Below, one piece after another: positions 12,601 through 20,400 of a stretch of DNA of 64,000 bases (its first letter is position 1; every line of letters begins with the position of its first letter). The stretch covers positions 186,001 to 250,000 of the forward strand of contig NZ_JBIVRB010000005.1 in assembly GCF_044755465.1 (NCBI RefSeq), in the 5' to 3' direction. A program made the translations under genes and the position numbers. The notes beneath the pieces were generated by a model that had not been told where the DNA came from, searched no databases, and worked only from the letters and a program-made list of their open reading frames with translations. This DNA comes from Peterkaempfera sp044755465 (GTDB taxonomy: Bacteria > Actinomycetota > Actinomycetes > Streptomycetales > Streptomycetaceae).

Positions 12601-13006
12601 GCAGGTGATCATCATGGACTCGTACCGGATCACCGAGGCGTTCGAGCTGCGCGACGAGCACCTGGAGACGTTCGAGGACGAGCTCCGCGGCCACCTGCAC
12701 AAGCACACCGGCTCCGACGCCGTCGCCCAGGAGACCCTGGAGCAGGCCAGGGAGTACGTCCACTTCTGCAACCGCACCCCCAACCAGGGCACGGTCGCGG
12801 CCAGGGTCACCGTACTCTCCGACACCGACAAGGCCGCGCTCTACGCGGAGGGCAACCCGGGCAGCTGGTACGGCAGCTCCGACATCGGCGCCGATGTGCT
12901 GCGCGGCTTCGGCACCCACGCCGAGATGCTCGACGACAAGTACCTGCCGCGCAACGCCGAGCTGATGCACGGCGTCCTCACCGGCGGGAGCGGCCATGGC
13001 GTCTGA
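3623..13006 (+). CDS. ftdB: iterative hybrid PKS-NRPS for a polycyclic tetramate macrolactam
   Basis: This 3127-aa megasynthase starts at ATG 3623, nine nt after AAGGA. Domain order is KS (about 14-430, Cys184 in DTACSSS), AT (about 550-840, Ser643 in GHSTGE), DH (about 910-1180, HRIQGNVLFP with His941), KR (about 1450-1640, S-Y-N set in TNYAAGN), ACP (GLDSLL near 1772), C (HHIISDA near 1964), A (HTSGSTG near 2450), PCP (GGSSIKL near 2850) and TE (GYSLGG near 2971). There is no enoylreductase. This exact order is the hallmark of PTM synthases, which build two hexaketide chains, join them to ornithine and release a tetramate by the terminal domain. Ornithine specificity is inferred from the family and was not read from the pocket. 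The C-domain motif ends in DA rather than the usual DG. All catalytic motifs are intact. Confidence 0.96.
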   Translation: MTGSSTADLRERTAVIGIGCRLPGSASDYRTFWQNLIDGKDCITATPADRYDVSTLGSKDKAKAGRLVGGRGGYIDGFDEFDPAFFGISPREAEHMDPQQRKLLEVAWEALEDGGQRPAELAGGDVGVFVGAFTLDYKILQFADLDFETLAAHTATGTMMTMVSNRISYCFDFRGPSVSIDTACSSSLVAVHLACRSLHRGETDLALAGGTLLHMAPQYTIAETKGGFLSTEGRSRTFDASADGYVRAEGVGMVALKRLEDALRDGDPIHAVITGTGVNQDGRTNGITVPNPEAQVSLIQRVCAEAGIEPGSLQYIEAHGTSTPVGDPIEAAALGRALAIGRTPGSRCYVGSVKTNIGHTESAAGIAGLIKTVLSLKHRTIPPHINLEQVNPKIDLASLPFEIPTRPTAWPEHEGPARAGVNAFGFGGTNAHVLLEEAPVRPEPEEAAADPAEETEPRWTVLPLTARDPAALPELADGIRTELTGAEGRPAVALADLGYTLAHRRQHHEARLSLVYSTRESLHEALDAYLRGEPHPRVLLDQQRDPQHSRLTWVFTGMGPQWWAMGRQLYAEEPVYRETIDRCDREIRRLTGWSLVAELSADEADSNMAETWLAQPANFAVQIALAALWRSRGVQPDAIVGHSTGEVAAFYEAGVYTLEDAVEVVVHRSRLQQKLVGTGTMLAVSLPEAEAVRRVRPYGDRVSIAAVNSPTGITLAGDEDALGELAAQLQSEGLFAKFLTVRVPYHSARMELIKDELLSSLAGITPRAARLPLYLTGREGTAHGTELDAQYWWHNVRDSVRFRAAIDQLVDDGHRLFLEIGPHPVLGHSIKECLTHRGVEGRTVPSIRRQEDETLRFTTSLAALHNLGVPVDWQLLQPTGRPVTLPRYPWRRDRYWTEPAKVAQVRLGRLDHPLLGRRTGAAEPTWEAKLDPERMPWLSDHRIQGNVLFPAAGYLEMAAQAVKAMTGATDATLADIELRKALFLPEGEAKAVQLSFSSEGASFTVATAADAAEPTVHAGGVVRAGQRRRTTAPLDTETVRARSRRHLTGRDCYTALAGLGYHYGPAFQGIEEVWIGPGEALARIVPPALLDGDAARHHVHPVLLDSCFQTLLTPQILEQETDDAQGTGIRLPLSIGEVRLDPVGDQPLWVHATITRRDGDTLVGDIALHAADGTPLGLIGDFRAADVEKASTTVGLATIDNWLAEPGWVRTATAPADPETTTGDWLLLADTGGVADQLAHLVTARGGRAHLVRPGTGYRLDAAAGESTVRPGEAADLERLLTELAATGAAYETVLHLWNLDLPGIEQTDRDRIGEHSSLGGYSLITLAQLLPTRLPGSSLHIVTRGTQPVEPGDPVEPFGAPAWGIGRVLRHQELVGHPGKLIDLDPAAPADAATRRAEAEALLREAAATQDGVDDEDEIALRGERRLTSRLRPAADLPRPLPLRLRADGSYLVTGAFGALGRLLCRTLVKRGARRLILVSRSGVPERDQWAAADPASAAGRNVRFLRELESLGAQVIPARLDITDEAALTDWLAEYRRQQSPPIRGVFHLAGQVRDTLVPEMDREVFDSVHDPKVAGSYLLHRHLRDEPLEHFVLFASIASLLTTAGQTNYAAGNAFLDALAHHRRAQGLPAMSLDWGPWATGMIEELGLIDHYRNSRGMSSLPPDAGMAVLERVIGQDRAQLLVATVVDWQVFLSWYASPPPLVAELAAAAADAPSAEGGSFLEAFRDATEEQRRPLLAEHFTAVVAGVLRVRPEQVDPAAGLGAVGLDSLLAMELRARLHTEFGVALPVVALLGNAPVAELVDQVHADLAAQVAGGDLEDGAAEVELFSDEELFPLTQNQKALWFLKQLHPDGFAYNIGGAVEVRAEIDPELMFEAVRVLIDRHPLLRANFLLQDGQAVQRISSGADPDLALFDVQDQEWEDIHRVIVQEYRKPYDLEHDPLVRFRLFKRGPDRWVIMKAVHHIISDAISTFTFIEELLAVYEGLREGRTPDLPPVSARYLDFLNWQNGFLASRDARRMLDYWRDNLPAQVPILNLPTDKPRPAVQSHNGASEFFTLDTDLSARVHALAREHNVTVFMVLLSAYYLLLHRYSGQDEIIVGSPVTGRTQEEFGSVYGYFVNPLPLYADLSAEPSVAELLQQVRTTVLGGLDNQEYPFVLLVDELGLQHDPSRSAVFQAMFILLTHKVATEKYGYRLDYIELPEEEGQFDLTLSAYEDEAEHRFHCVFKYNTDLFLPETVQRLATHYLSLLDSLTREPADRPATRLEMLGGAERRRILTEWSGAERRLPHEVPVPELISRAAAERPDTVAVAMPDESGAVERLTYAELEARSRRVAHRLRGLGVRDGAVVGLRLRKSPDLVVAMLAVLRAGGAYLPLDPDHPVDRLADMVENAAAALVLTEGDRPDGLPAALYDLDELYGLDELDTGSDPLDAELPPVDLDGPAYIIHTSGSTGRPKAVQVSHRNLASVYSAWQEEYRLDSDVRVHLQMASPSFDVFTGDLVRALCSGGTLLLVGRELLFNTARLYDTMVEEGVDCGEFVPAVVRGLIRHCADTGRRLAFMRLLIVGSDAWKVEEYQQLRSLCGPHTRLVNSYGLSEATIDSAWFEGPTDTLEPSHMVPIGRPFPNSALYILDRNAEPVPPGVPGELWIGGTGVAAGYAGDPEQTAQRFATLTLGREAGDRPTRLYRTGDLAHWDRDGGVHLLGRADSQVKVRGHRVEIGEIESQLAAWPALAQAIVAVRTDAQGEAALCAYCVPAAGSRLDRRELRRHLAGYLPTFMIPSHFVELSELPLTPNGKVDTAALPAPEADGDERAFEPPATLYEVRMAEHWRSLLGLERPGLQHDFFESGGSSIKLIELIHQLQTEFNISIPVSRLFTVTTLHGMARTLEDIITGRTAGARPYLTFNPGEERTLFCFPPAGGHGLIYRRLAAHLPDHRFVAFNHLPGDDKVTRYADLIETVHGDGPCTLFGYSLGGNLAFEVAKELESRGRTVPQVIIMDSYRITEAFELRDEHLETFEDELRGHLHKHTGSDAVAQETLEQAREYVHFCNRTPNQGTVAARVTVLSDTDKAALYAEGNPGSWYGSSDIGADVLRGFGTHAEMLDDKYLPRNAELMHGVLTGGSGHGV

Positions 13007-14639
13007 CCGGACCCCCGACCGGCCGAAGGTCCTCATCATCGGCGGCGGCATCGCCGGCCTCTCCACCGGCTGCTACGCCCAGATGAGCGGCATGGAGACC
13101 CGCATCCTGGAGAAGCACCTGGTGCCCGGCGGCTGCTGCACCGCCTGGTCCCGCGACGGCTACGTCTTCGACTACTGCATCGAGTGGCTGATCGGCACCG
13201 CCCCCGGCAACGACGCCAACCGCATCTGGCGCGAGCTCGGCGCGCTCGACGGCAAGACCATCGCCAACTTCGACCACTTCAACCGGGTGGTCGGCGCCGA
13301 CGGCCGCTCGGTCACCTTCTACAACGACCCCGACCGGCTGGAAGCCCACCTGCTGGAGGTCTCACCGCCCGACGCACCGCTGATCCGTGCCTTCTGCCGC
13401 GACCTGCGGCGGTTCATCGACGTCGAGCTCTACCCCTTCCTCACCCCGCCGCCGCTGCGCACCCTGCGGGAGAAGGCCGCCCTGCTGCGCACCGTGGTCC
13501 CCGCCTTCCGGCTGTTCTGGCGGGCGGGGGCCACCCAGATGGCGGACTTCTCCGAGCGGTTCCAGGACCCGCTGCTGCGGCAGGCGTTCCGCAACATCTT
13601 CTTCCAGGACCCCGGCGGCTTCCCGCTGCTGCCGTACCTCTACAACCTGGCCTGCGCCTACCACGGCAACGCCGGCTTCCCGCAGGGCGGATCGCTCGGC
13701 CTGGCCCGCTCCATCGAGGAGCGCTACACCAACCTCGGCGGTCGGATCGACTACCGGGCCCGGGTGGAGCGCATCCTGGTCGAGGACGGCCGCGCGGTCG
13801 GGGTGGAGCTGCGGGACGGCACCCGCCACCTGGCCGATCACGTGGTCTCCGCCTGCGACGGCTACACCACCATCTACCGGCTGCTGGAGGGCCAGTACAC
13901 CAGCCCCACCACCGACAGGCTCTACGGTGAGCTGCTGGACCGGCAGGGCACCCTCTTCCCGGGCGTGGTCTCCGTCTTCGCCGGGATCGACGGCGAGTTG
14001 GACGACGACCCGGACGCCGGGCACATCAGCACCCATCTGCTGCCCCCGGAGGAGGCCGCCCGGCTGACCGGGGCCCGGCAGAACAGCCTGGTGGTGCAGC
14101 GGCGCTCCCAGTACTCCGACGGCTTCGCGCCGCCCGGCAAGTCGATCGTGCACTGCACCTACCTCAGCGACTTCGCCCCGTGGAAGGAGCTGCGCACCGG
14201 CAACCGCAAGGAGTACTGGGCGCGCAAACGCCAGGTTGCCGATTTCGTCCGGGAGTTCCTGGAGAAGCGCTACCCCGGCCTCGGCGGCCGCATCGAGACC
14301 ATCGACGTGGCCACCCCGACGACCACCGAGCGCTACACCGGCAACCGGCACGGCACCATCTTCGCCTGGAACGCCTTCTCCGACGCCGAGGAACTGGCGA
14401 CGGCTCTGGTCGACAAGGACCGGATGCGGCTGCCCGGACTGCGCGGCTTCTCGATGGCCGGCCAGTGGGTCGGCATGGGCGGCCTGATCCGGGCCGCCTC
14501 CACCGGGCGCTTCGCCGCCCAGTTCCTCTGCGAGGAACTGGGCACGGAGTTCCGGGCCTGGCCCAGTCCGGGCGACGCGGAGCCGTGGCACCGGGGCAAG
14601 TTCGGCAACCTGCCCCAGCTCGACATCCGGCCCGTGTAG
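12996..14639 (+). CDS. ftdC: phytoene desaturase-like FAD oxidoreductase, PTM ring formation
   Basis: This 547-aa flavoprotein has an N-terminal Rossmann motif IIGGGIAGLSTG followed by the substrate-side motif PGGCCTAW. It ends in a typical desaturase-type segment (GMGGLIRAASTGRFAAQFLC). Members of this family in PTM loci use reduced flavin to close carbocycles on the polyene chains. The ATG lies inside the end of ftdB (11-nt overlap, ribosome site GGGAG), so translation is coupled. It is clearly paralogous to the next gene: the two share PGGCCTAW, a W-L-G-PGN segment and the C-terminal block. Which ring each one forms cannot be told from sequence alone. Confidence 0.9.
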   Translation: MASDRTPDRPKVLIIGGGIAGLSTGCYAQMSGMETRILEKHLVPGGCCTAWSRDGYVFDYCIEWLIGTAPGNDANRIWRELGALDGKTIANFDHFNRVVGADGRSVTFYNDPDRLEAHLLEVSPPDAPLIRAFCRDLRRFIDVELYPFLTPPPLRTLREKAALLRTVVPAFRLFWRAGATQMADFSERFQDPLLRQAFRNIFFQDPGGFPLLPYLYNLACAYHGNAGFPQGGSLGLARSIEERYTNLGGRIDYRARVERILVEDGRAVGVELRDGTRHLADHVVSACDGYTTIYRLLEGQYTSPTTDRLYGELLDRQGTLFPGVVSVFAGIDGELDDDPDAGHISTHLLPPEEAARLTGARQNSLVVQRRSQYSDGFAPPGKSIVHCTYLSDFAPWKELRTGNRKEYWARKRQVADFVREFLEKRYPGLGGRIETIDVATPTTTERYTGNRHGTIFAWNAFSDAEELATALVDKDRMRLPGLRGFSMAGQWVGMGGLIRAASTGRFAAQFLCEELGTEFRAWPSPGDAEPWHRGKFGNLPQLDIRPV

Positions 14640-14672
14640 CGGCCGACCACCGGAACGAGGAGATTCCAGCAG

Positions 14673-16439
14673 ATGAACCGGCACAAACCCCGGGCAGCGC
14701 GGGAGCCCCGGGAGACGATGATCATCATCGGCGGCGGCCTCGGCGGCCTCTCCACCGGCTGCTACGCCCAGATGAACGGCTACCGCACCCAGATCTTCGA
14801 GATGCACGAGATCCCCGGCGGCTGCTGCACGGCCTGGGAGCGCGGCGACTTCACCTTCGACTGCTGCATCAGCTGGCTGCTGGGCAACGGCCCCGGCAAT
14901 GAGATGCACCAGATCTGGCTGGAGCTGGGCGCGATCCAGGGCAAGGAGATGCGGCACTTCGACGTCTTCAACATCGTGCGCGGCCAGGACGGCCGGGCCG
15001 TCTACTTCTACAGCGACCCCGACCGGCTGGAGGCCCACCTGCTGGACCTCTCGCCCGCCGACGCCCGGCTGATCCGCGACTTCTGCAACGGCCTGCGCAA
15101 GTTCCGCAAGGCCATGGCGTCCTACCCGTTCCTCAAGCCGGTCGGCCTGATGGGCCGGGTGGAGCGGTGGCGGATGCTGGCCTCGTTCATCCCGTACTTC
15201 AACACCATCCGCAAGTCCATCACCGTCCTGATGACCGACTACTCGGCGCGGTTCCAGGACCCGCTGCTGCGCCAGGCGTTCAACTTCATCCTGTACGAGA
15301 AGCACCCGAACTTCCCGGTGCTGCCCTTCTACTTCCAGTTGGCCTCGCACGCCAACATGTCGGCGGGCGTGCCCGAGGGCGGCTCGCTGGGCCTGGCCCG
15401 CTCGATCGAGCAGCGCTACCGGCGGCTCGGCGGGGAGATCACGTACAACGCCAAGGTGGCGGAGGTGCTGGTCGAGGACGACCGGGCGGTCGGGGTGCGG
15501 CTCAGCGACGGGCGGGAGGTCCGCGCCGACATCGTGGTCTCCGCCGCCGACGGCCACACCACCATGATGAAGCTGCTGGGCGGCCGGTACCTGGGCGACA
15601 CCTACCAGCGGCTCTACACCAAGACCATCGAGGAGCCGGGCATGGTCTTCCCCGGCTACTTCATCCTCTTCCTCGGCCTGCGCCGTCCGTTCCCCGAGGG
15701 CGACCCCTGCACCACCCATCTGCTCACCGAGGAGGAGGCGGCCCCGCTCATCGGCATCGCCCAACCCAGCATCAATGTGCAGTTCCGCAGCCGGCACTAC
15801 CCCGAGCTGTCGCCGGAGCAGACCTCGGTGGTGTACGCCACCTACTTCTGCGACATCGCGCCCTGGCGCGAGCTGGACGAGGGCCCGGAACAGGTCACCC
15901 GCCGCCGGGGCGGTTCCGAACTGCACACCCTGCCGGTCCGGCACGGGCGCGGCTACTACGCGGGCAAGCACCAGGTGCGGGACGCCATGCTGGACTTCCT
16001 GGAGAAGCGCTACCCCGGCCTCAAGGACGCGGTCGCGGTGCGCGATGTCTCCACCCCGCTCACCCAGGTCCGCTACACCGGCAACTACGACGGCACGGTG
16101 CTCGGCTGGCAGCCCTTCGTGGAGAGCGGCGAGACGCTGGAGGTGGAGATCAAGAAGAACGGCCCGGCGCTGCCCGGACTGGAGAACTTCTACCTCTCCG
16201 GGGTCTGGGCCACCACCGGCGGCCTGATCCGGGCGGCCGCCGCCGGGCGGCACGTCATGCAGTTCATCTGCCGCGACGACGACCGGCCGTTCACCGCCAG
16301 CATCGACGACACCGCCCCGCTCCCCACCCACACCATCATCCCCGTCGGCCCCCACCTCACCCCGGCCGGCACCGACCCCGCACTCCCCGTCCCCGCCCTC
16401 GTGGGCACCGCCCCACCCGGCCCGGGAGGCTCACGCTAG
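14673..16439 (+). CDS. ftdD: second phytoene desaturase-like FAD oxidoreductase, PTM ring formation
   Basis: This 588-aa paralogue of ftdC lies 33 nt downstream with its own GAGGAG site. It has the FAD motif IIGGGLGGLSTG, then PGGCCTAWERGDF and a GLIRAAAAGRHVMQF tail. The C-terminus carries about 45 extra Pro/Thr-rich residues. In 5/5-type PTM systems two such enzymes act in turn to make the bicycle, and a separate alcohol dehydrogenase makes the third ring where present. No such dehydrogenase follows here. The gene ends the PTM operon, and about 250 nt without a gene separate it from the converging tetR. Confidence 0.88.
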   Translation: MNRHKPRAAREPRETMIIIGGGLGGLSTGCYAQMNGYRTQIFEMHEIPGGCCTAWERGDFTFDCCISWLLGNGPGNEMHQIWLELGAIQGKEMRHFDVFNIVRGQDGRAVYFYSDPDRLEAHLLDLSPADARLIRDFCNGLRKFRKAMASYPFLKPVGLMGRVERWRMLASFIPYFNTIRKSITVLMTDYSARFQDPLLRQAFNFILYEKHPNFPVLPFYFQLASHANMSAGVPEGGSLGLARSIEQRYRRLGGEITYNAKVAEVLVEDDRAVGVRLSDGREVRADIVVSAADGHTTMMKLLGGRYLGDTYQRLYTKTIEEPGMVFPGYFILFLGLRRPFPEGDPCTTHLLTEEEAAPLIGIAQPSINVQFRSRHYPELSPEQTSVVYATYFCDIAPWRELDEGPEQVTRRRGGSELHTLPVRHGRGYYAGKHQVRDAMLDFLEKRYPGLKDAVAVRDVSTPLTQVRYTGNYDGTVLGWQPFVESGETLEVEIKKNGPALPGLENFYLSGVWATTGGLIRAAAAGRHVMQFICRDDDRPFTASIDDTAPLPTHTIIPVGPHLTPAGTDPALPVPALVGTAPPGPGGSR

Positions 16440-16690
16440 CCGCCGACCCCCGAGGTGCTGAGCGGTCGTAGGAACGGCACGACCCGGCGATGAGTGCTGC
16501 GGTGTGGTGATCACGCCCGGTGGCAGCGCTCATCGCCGGCACCCGCTGGGCGTCGCGGACCGCGACGCCCAGCGGCTCGCTGTCGTGGCCGGGTCGCGCC
16601 GCCGGACTGCCGGTCCTGCCCGCCGCCGTGGTGGTCGGTCCGGGTGGTCGGTCCGGTCGGATGGGCGGCCCGGTCAGGCGGTCGGCCCGG

Positions 16691-17326
16691 TCAGGCGGGC
16701 GGGCGGCGGGTGATCCCGTTGAGGACGATGCTGACGACCGCGCGCAGCTCCATGTACAGCTGGAAGTGGTCGTTGGGCTGGCGAACCCAGCGGTACAGGG
16801 TGCCGAGGTAGGCGTCGCGCAGCAGGTTGCCGACCCGCTCGGGGTCGGCGTCGGCGGCCAGGTCGCCGCGGCTGAGGCCCGTCCGGACCGCCTCCGCGAA
16901 TATCTCCGCGGCGTAGGGCTCCTCCAGGATGGGGCGGCCGGTCTTCACCCAGGCGACCAGCATGGCCCGGGTGACCTCGCGCTCCTCGTTGTTGAGGGCG
17001 GAGAGCACGGTCATGCATCGGTCGAGGTAGGCGGCGGTCTCGATGTTCTCGGTGTTCATGGACTCCCGGATTCCCTGCTGCAGCCTCTCGCGCCGCTGAT
17101 CGCCCCAGGCGGCGATCAGGTCTTCCTTGCGCTGGAAGTAGTTGAAGAAGGTGCCCCGGGCGACGTCGGCCCGTTCCGCGATCTCGTCGATGGAGGTGTG
17201 CTCGTACCCCTGCTCGGCGAAGAGGGACAGGGCCGACTGGTACAGGCGCTCCTTGACCCGCTGCTTGTTGCGTTCCCTACGGCCGGTGGGGGCCGGGTTC
17301 CCGGGGGGCTGCGTACTGGGGGTCAT
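16691..17326 (-). CDS. TetR-family transcriptional repressor
   Basis: This 211-aa protein has an N-terminal TetR helix-turn-helix (residues about 15-65, SIDEIAERADVARGTFFNYFQRKEDL) and a ligand-binding core. The start at ATG 17326 is chosen because CAGGAG lies seven nt upstream; an in-frame ATG at 17371 would lie within the palindromic operator. It converges with ftdD and lies downstream of the second PKS on the same strand, with its own promoter region between. It could control the PTM operon, the PKS or itself. The operator at its 5' end argues for autoregulation. Confidence 0.85.
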   Translation of the reverse strand: MTPSTQPPGNPAPTGRRERNKQRVKERLYQSALSLFAEQGYEHTSIDEIAERADVARGTFFNYFQRKEDLIAAWGDQRRERLQQGIRESMNTENIETAAYLDRCMTVLSALNNEEREVTRAMLVAWVKTGRPILEEPYAAEIFAEAVRTGLSRGDLAADADPERVGNLLRDAYLGTLYRWVRQPNDHFQLYMELRAVVSIVLNGITRRPPA

Positions 17327-17361
17327 GTGCACTCCTGATGGCCTGTCCGCTATCCGTGTAC

Positions 17362-17394
17362 CACGATACAATATTGCTCTTTAGTATTGGCGTG
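17362..17394. promoter_or_regulatory. imperfect palindrome upstream of tetR, probable operator
   Basis: CACGATAC at 17362-17369 is mirrored by GTAT (17384-17387) and CGTG (17391-17394). Inside it CAATA (17369-17373) is mirrored by TATTG (17385-17389). The island is strikingly AT-rich for this genome and lies 36-68 nt before the TetR start, as expected for an autoregulatory TetR operator overlapping the promoter. Confidence 0.55.
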
Positions 17395-17466
17395 ACCCGG
17401 TGTCAGTACGGAGGCTGCCGCGCGGGCCAGTTCGCGCGGCAGCCTCACAGCGGGAGGGCACGGGCT

Positions 17467-20400
17467 TCAGCCCACGACTGCGGCGTCGACCTCCAGCAGG
17501 CTCCGGACGCTCTGCGGACCGAGTAACTGGCTGAGCGTCAGGTGGAGCCCGTACCGGCGCAACCGCTGCCGGAGCTGGGTGGCCATCAGCGAGTCGAGGC
17601 CGTAGTCCCGCAGCGGGCGCCGGGTGTCGATGCTGCCGATCGGCATGCCGAGTACGGCGGCCGCCTCCCGCAGCAGGGCACCGCCGTCCGGGCCCCGGTC
17701 GGCAGCAGGCAGAGCGGATGCGGCTGCCATGGACGCGGGCGCGGCCGGTGGCCAGGCTGCCGGTGCCCCGGTCGACGGTGTCTGGGTCGACGGTGTCTGG
17801 GTCGAGCGTGTCTGGGCCGAGCGTGTCTGGGCCGAGGGGGCCGACGGTGCGGCGACCGCGCTCCGCCCGGTGGCGACGGCGGCCGGGGCCGTGGCGAGCC
17901 GCCTGCCGACCGAGGCCAGCAGCACCGAGGCCCGTGTCCGGAGCGCTTCCAGCGGCGCGGAGGCCAGCCGCCCGGGGAGCCCGGCCGTGAGGAGCGGGAC
18001 GACGGCCGACCGGGCGGGCCGCTGCGGGCCGCCGCCGGGCAGGCGGCGGAACACGATGCCACGGAACTCGGCGAGCGGCCGGCCGTCGGATGCGGCCAGC
18101 AGCACATCGGCGCGGGCCGGTCGCCCGCTGCGCTCCGGCGTGAACACCACGTGGCTCCAGAACTCGTCCGGCAGCTCCTCGAACAGCCGGACCTGTTCCA
18201 TGGACTCCGGCAGATAGACGCAGGTCGCCGCGTCGGCCCGGCCCCCGGTCGGCAGAGCGGCCAGCACGGTGAGCAGCCCGGCCTCCAGGGCGGTGGCCTC
18301 GGGGGCGTCCGGCCGGCGCAGCCGGGCGACCGCCTCGCCGTCGGCCCGCCACAGCCGTTCGACGGTCCGCAGGTCGGGGTGGATGTCCACCCCCCGGGCC
18401 TCGGCGCCCCGGTAGTAGGACTCGGCGGGCAGATAGCCACGGCAGCGCGCCAGCGCGGCGTCGAGGTCGGCGGCCGTGGGCGGGCCGTCGGCGTCGGAGA
18501 CCGGTACCACCAGGGCGCGCATGCGCGGCCCCGGGGCGTCGGGGTGGGGGTCCGTCGGCTCGGAGAGGGCCCGCAGGGCGCCGTCCGGGTCCGGGGGATC
18601 GAGGGTGACCCGGAATGTCGCGCCGTCCGTGCCGCTGAGGTCGAGCGGGGCACCTCCCAGCGTCAGCCGCCGCACCGCGAACGCGCTGCCGCCGGTCGCC
18701 GCTCGGGCGGCTTCGAGTACGGCGACCAGGTGTGCGGTGACCGGCAGCGGCACGATGCCTCGGACACCCACCCCGCCGACCCGGCGCTCGAAGCGCACGG
18801 TGTGCTCGGCGCCGGCGGTCGCGGGCCGGTGGCGCAGCGGCTGCCCGTCCCAGGCGTAGCGCGGCAGGGCGACCGGGCGGAACGCGCTGCCGTACCGGCG
18901 CTGCCAGTCGACCCGCCCGCCGTGGGCGAACAACTGCCCCACCGCGCGGGTGAGTTCGTACGCCTCGTCGCAGTCGCGGCGCAGCGAGGGCACCACGGCC
19001 TGCGGGTGGTCGGCGGCGGCGAGGGTGTCCTCCACCGCGCCAGTGAGCACGGGGTGCGGGCTGATCTCGACGAAGACGCTCTCCGCCTCGGCGGCGGCGG
19101 TCCGCACCGCGTCGGCGAAGCGGACGGTGCGGCGCAGGTTGCGGGCCCAGTAGTCCGCGTCCAGCGAGGCGTCCTCGACCTGGCGGCCGTGGACGGTGGA
19201 GAGCATCGGGACGGCGGGCGCGGTCGGGGTGAGGTCGGCCAGCGCGAGGCACAGCTCCTCGCGCAGCAGGTCCATGTCGGGGGAGTGGGAGGCCACGTCC
19301 ACGTCGACCCGCCGGTGGAAGACGCCGTCCCGCTCCAACGTCCGGGCGAGGTCGTCGAGGTCGCGGACCGGGCCGGCCAGCACGGTGGCGCCGGGGGAGT
19401 TCTCGGCGGCGACGCAGACCGCGCCCGAGTAGCGGGCGGCCGCCCGGCGGGCCTGCTCGGGGGAGAGGGCGGCCACGAGCATCGCGCCGCGTCCGGAGAG
19501 CCGCTTCATCAGGGCGCTGCGGCGGCAGATCACCGCGGCGGCGTCGCGCAGCGAGAGCGCTCCGGCGGCGTGGGCGGCGGCGGACTCGCCCATGCTGTGC
19601 CCGATGCACAGGTCGGGCGTGACGCCCTGTTCGCGCCAGGCGGCGGTCAGCGCGACCTCGACGGCCCACAGCGCGGGCTGGACGGCCTCCACCCCGGACG
19701 GGAAGGCGGCCGACTCCCGGGTCAGCAACTCGGTGACCGACCAGCCGAGTTCGGCCCGGACGGCGTCGTCGCACGCGGCCATGGCGGCAGCGAACGCGGG
19801 TGAGGACGCCAGGAGGCCGCGGCTCATCCCGAGCCACTGTGAGCCCTGGCCGGGGAAGACGAAGGCGGTGCGCCTCGGGCGCCCGTAGCCGGCCTCGGCG
19901 ATGCCGCCGGCGGTGGTGGGCTCGCCGTCCGCGAGGGCGCGCAGCGTGTCGGCCAGCTCCCGGTGCGTGCTGCCGACCGCCCAGAGGCGGTGCGGGTGGG
20001 CCTCGCGGCGCAGCGCGGCGGTGGCGCAGATGTCGTGGAGGTCGTCGTCGGCGCCACGGCCGCCGGGGCCGAGGTGGTCGGCCCAGGAGCGGGCGAGCCG
20101 GCGCAGTGACTGCTCGGAGCGGGCGGAGAGTACGAGCAGCTGCGGGCCGGCGGGCCGGGCACCCGCGTCGGCGGTGCTGCCCACGTGGGCGGTGCTGCCC
20201 ACGTGGGGTGTTCCGGGCCGGTCGGCGGGGTGGGCGTCGGCGGTGCTGCCCGCGTCGGCGGGGATGAAGGCGCCGACCACGGCATGGGCGTTGGTGCCGG
20301 AGAGGCCGAAGGCGCTGACGCCGACCAGGGCACGGTCTCCGGCCGGGTCGAGCGGCACATTGCGGCGGACGAGTTCGAGCCGGGCGTCGTCGGCGGCGAG

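Noticed and set aside
7589..13066. 1825-aa open frame antisense to the PKS-NRPS
   Set aside because: It is a shadow of the high-GC third codon positions of ftdB: Gly/Val/Gln/Asp-rich text without any domain and no ribosome site.
13362..16355. 997-aa open frame antisense to ftdC and ftdD
   Set aside because: Same artefact; composition is low-complexity and the sense genes carry clear flavoprotein motifs.
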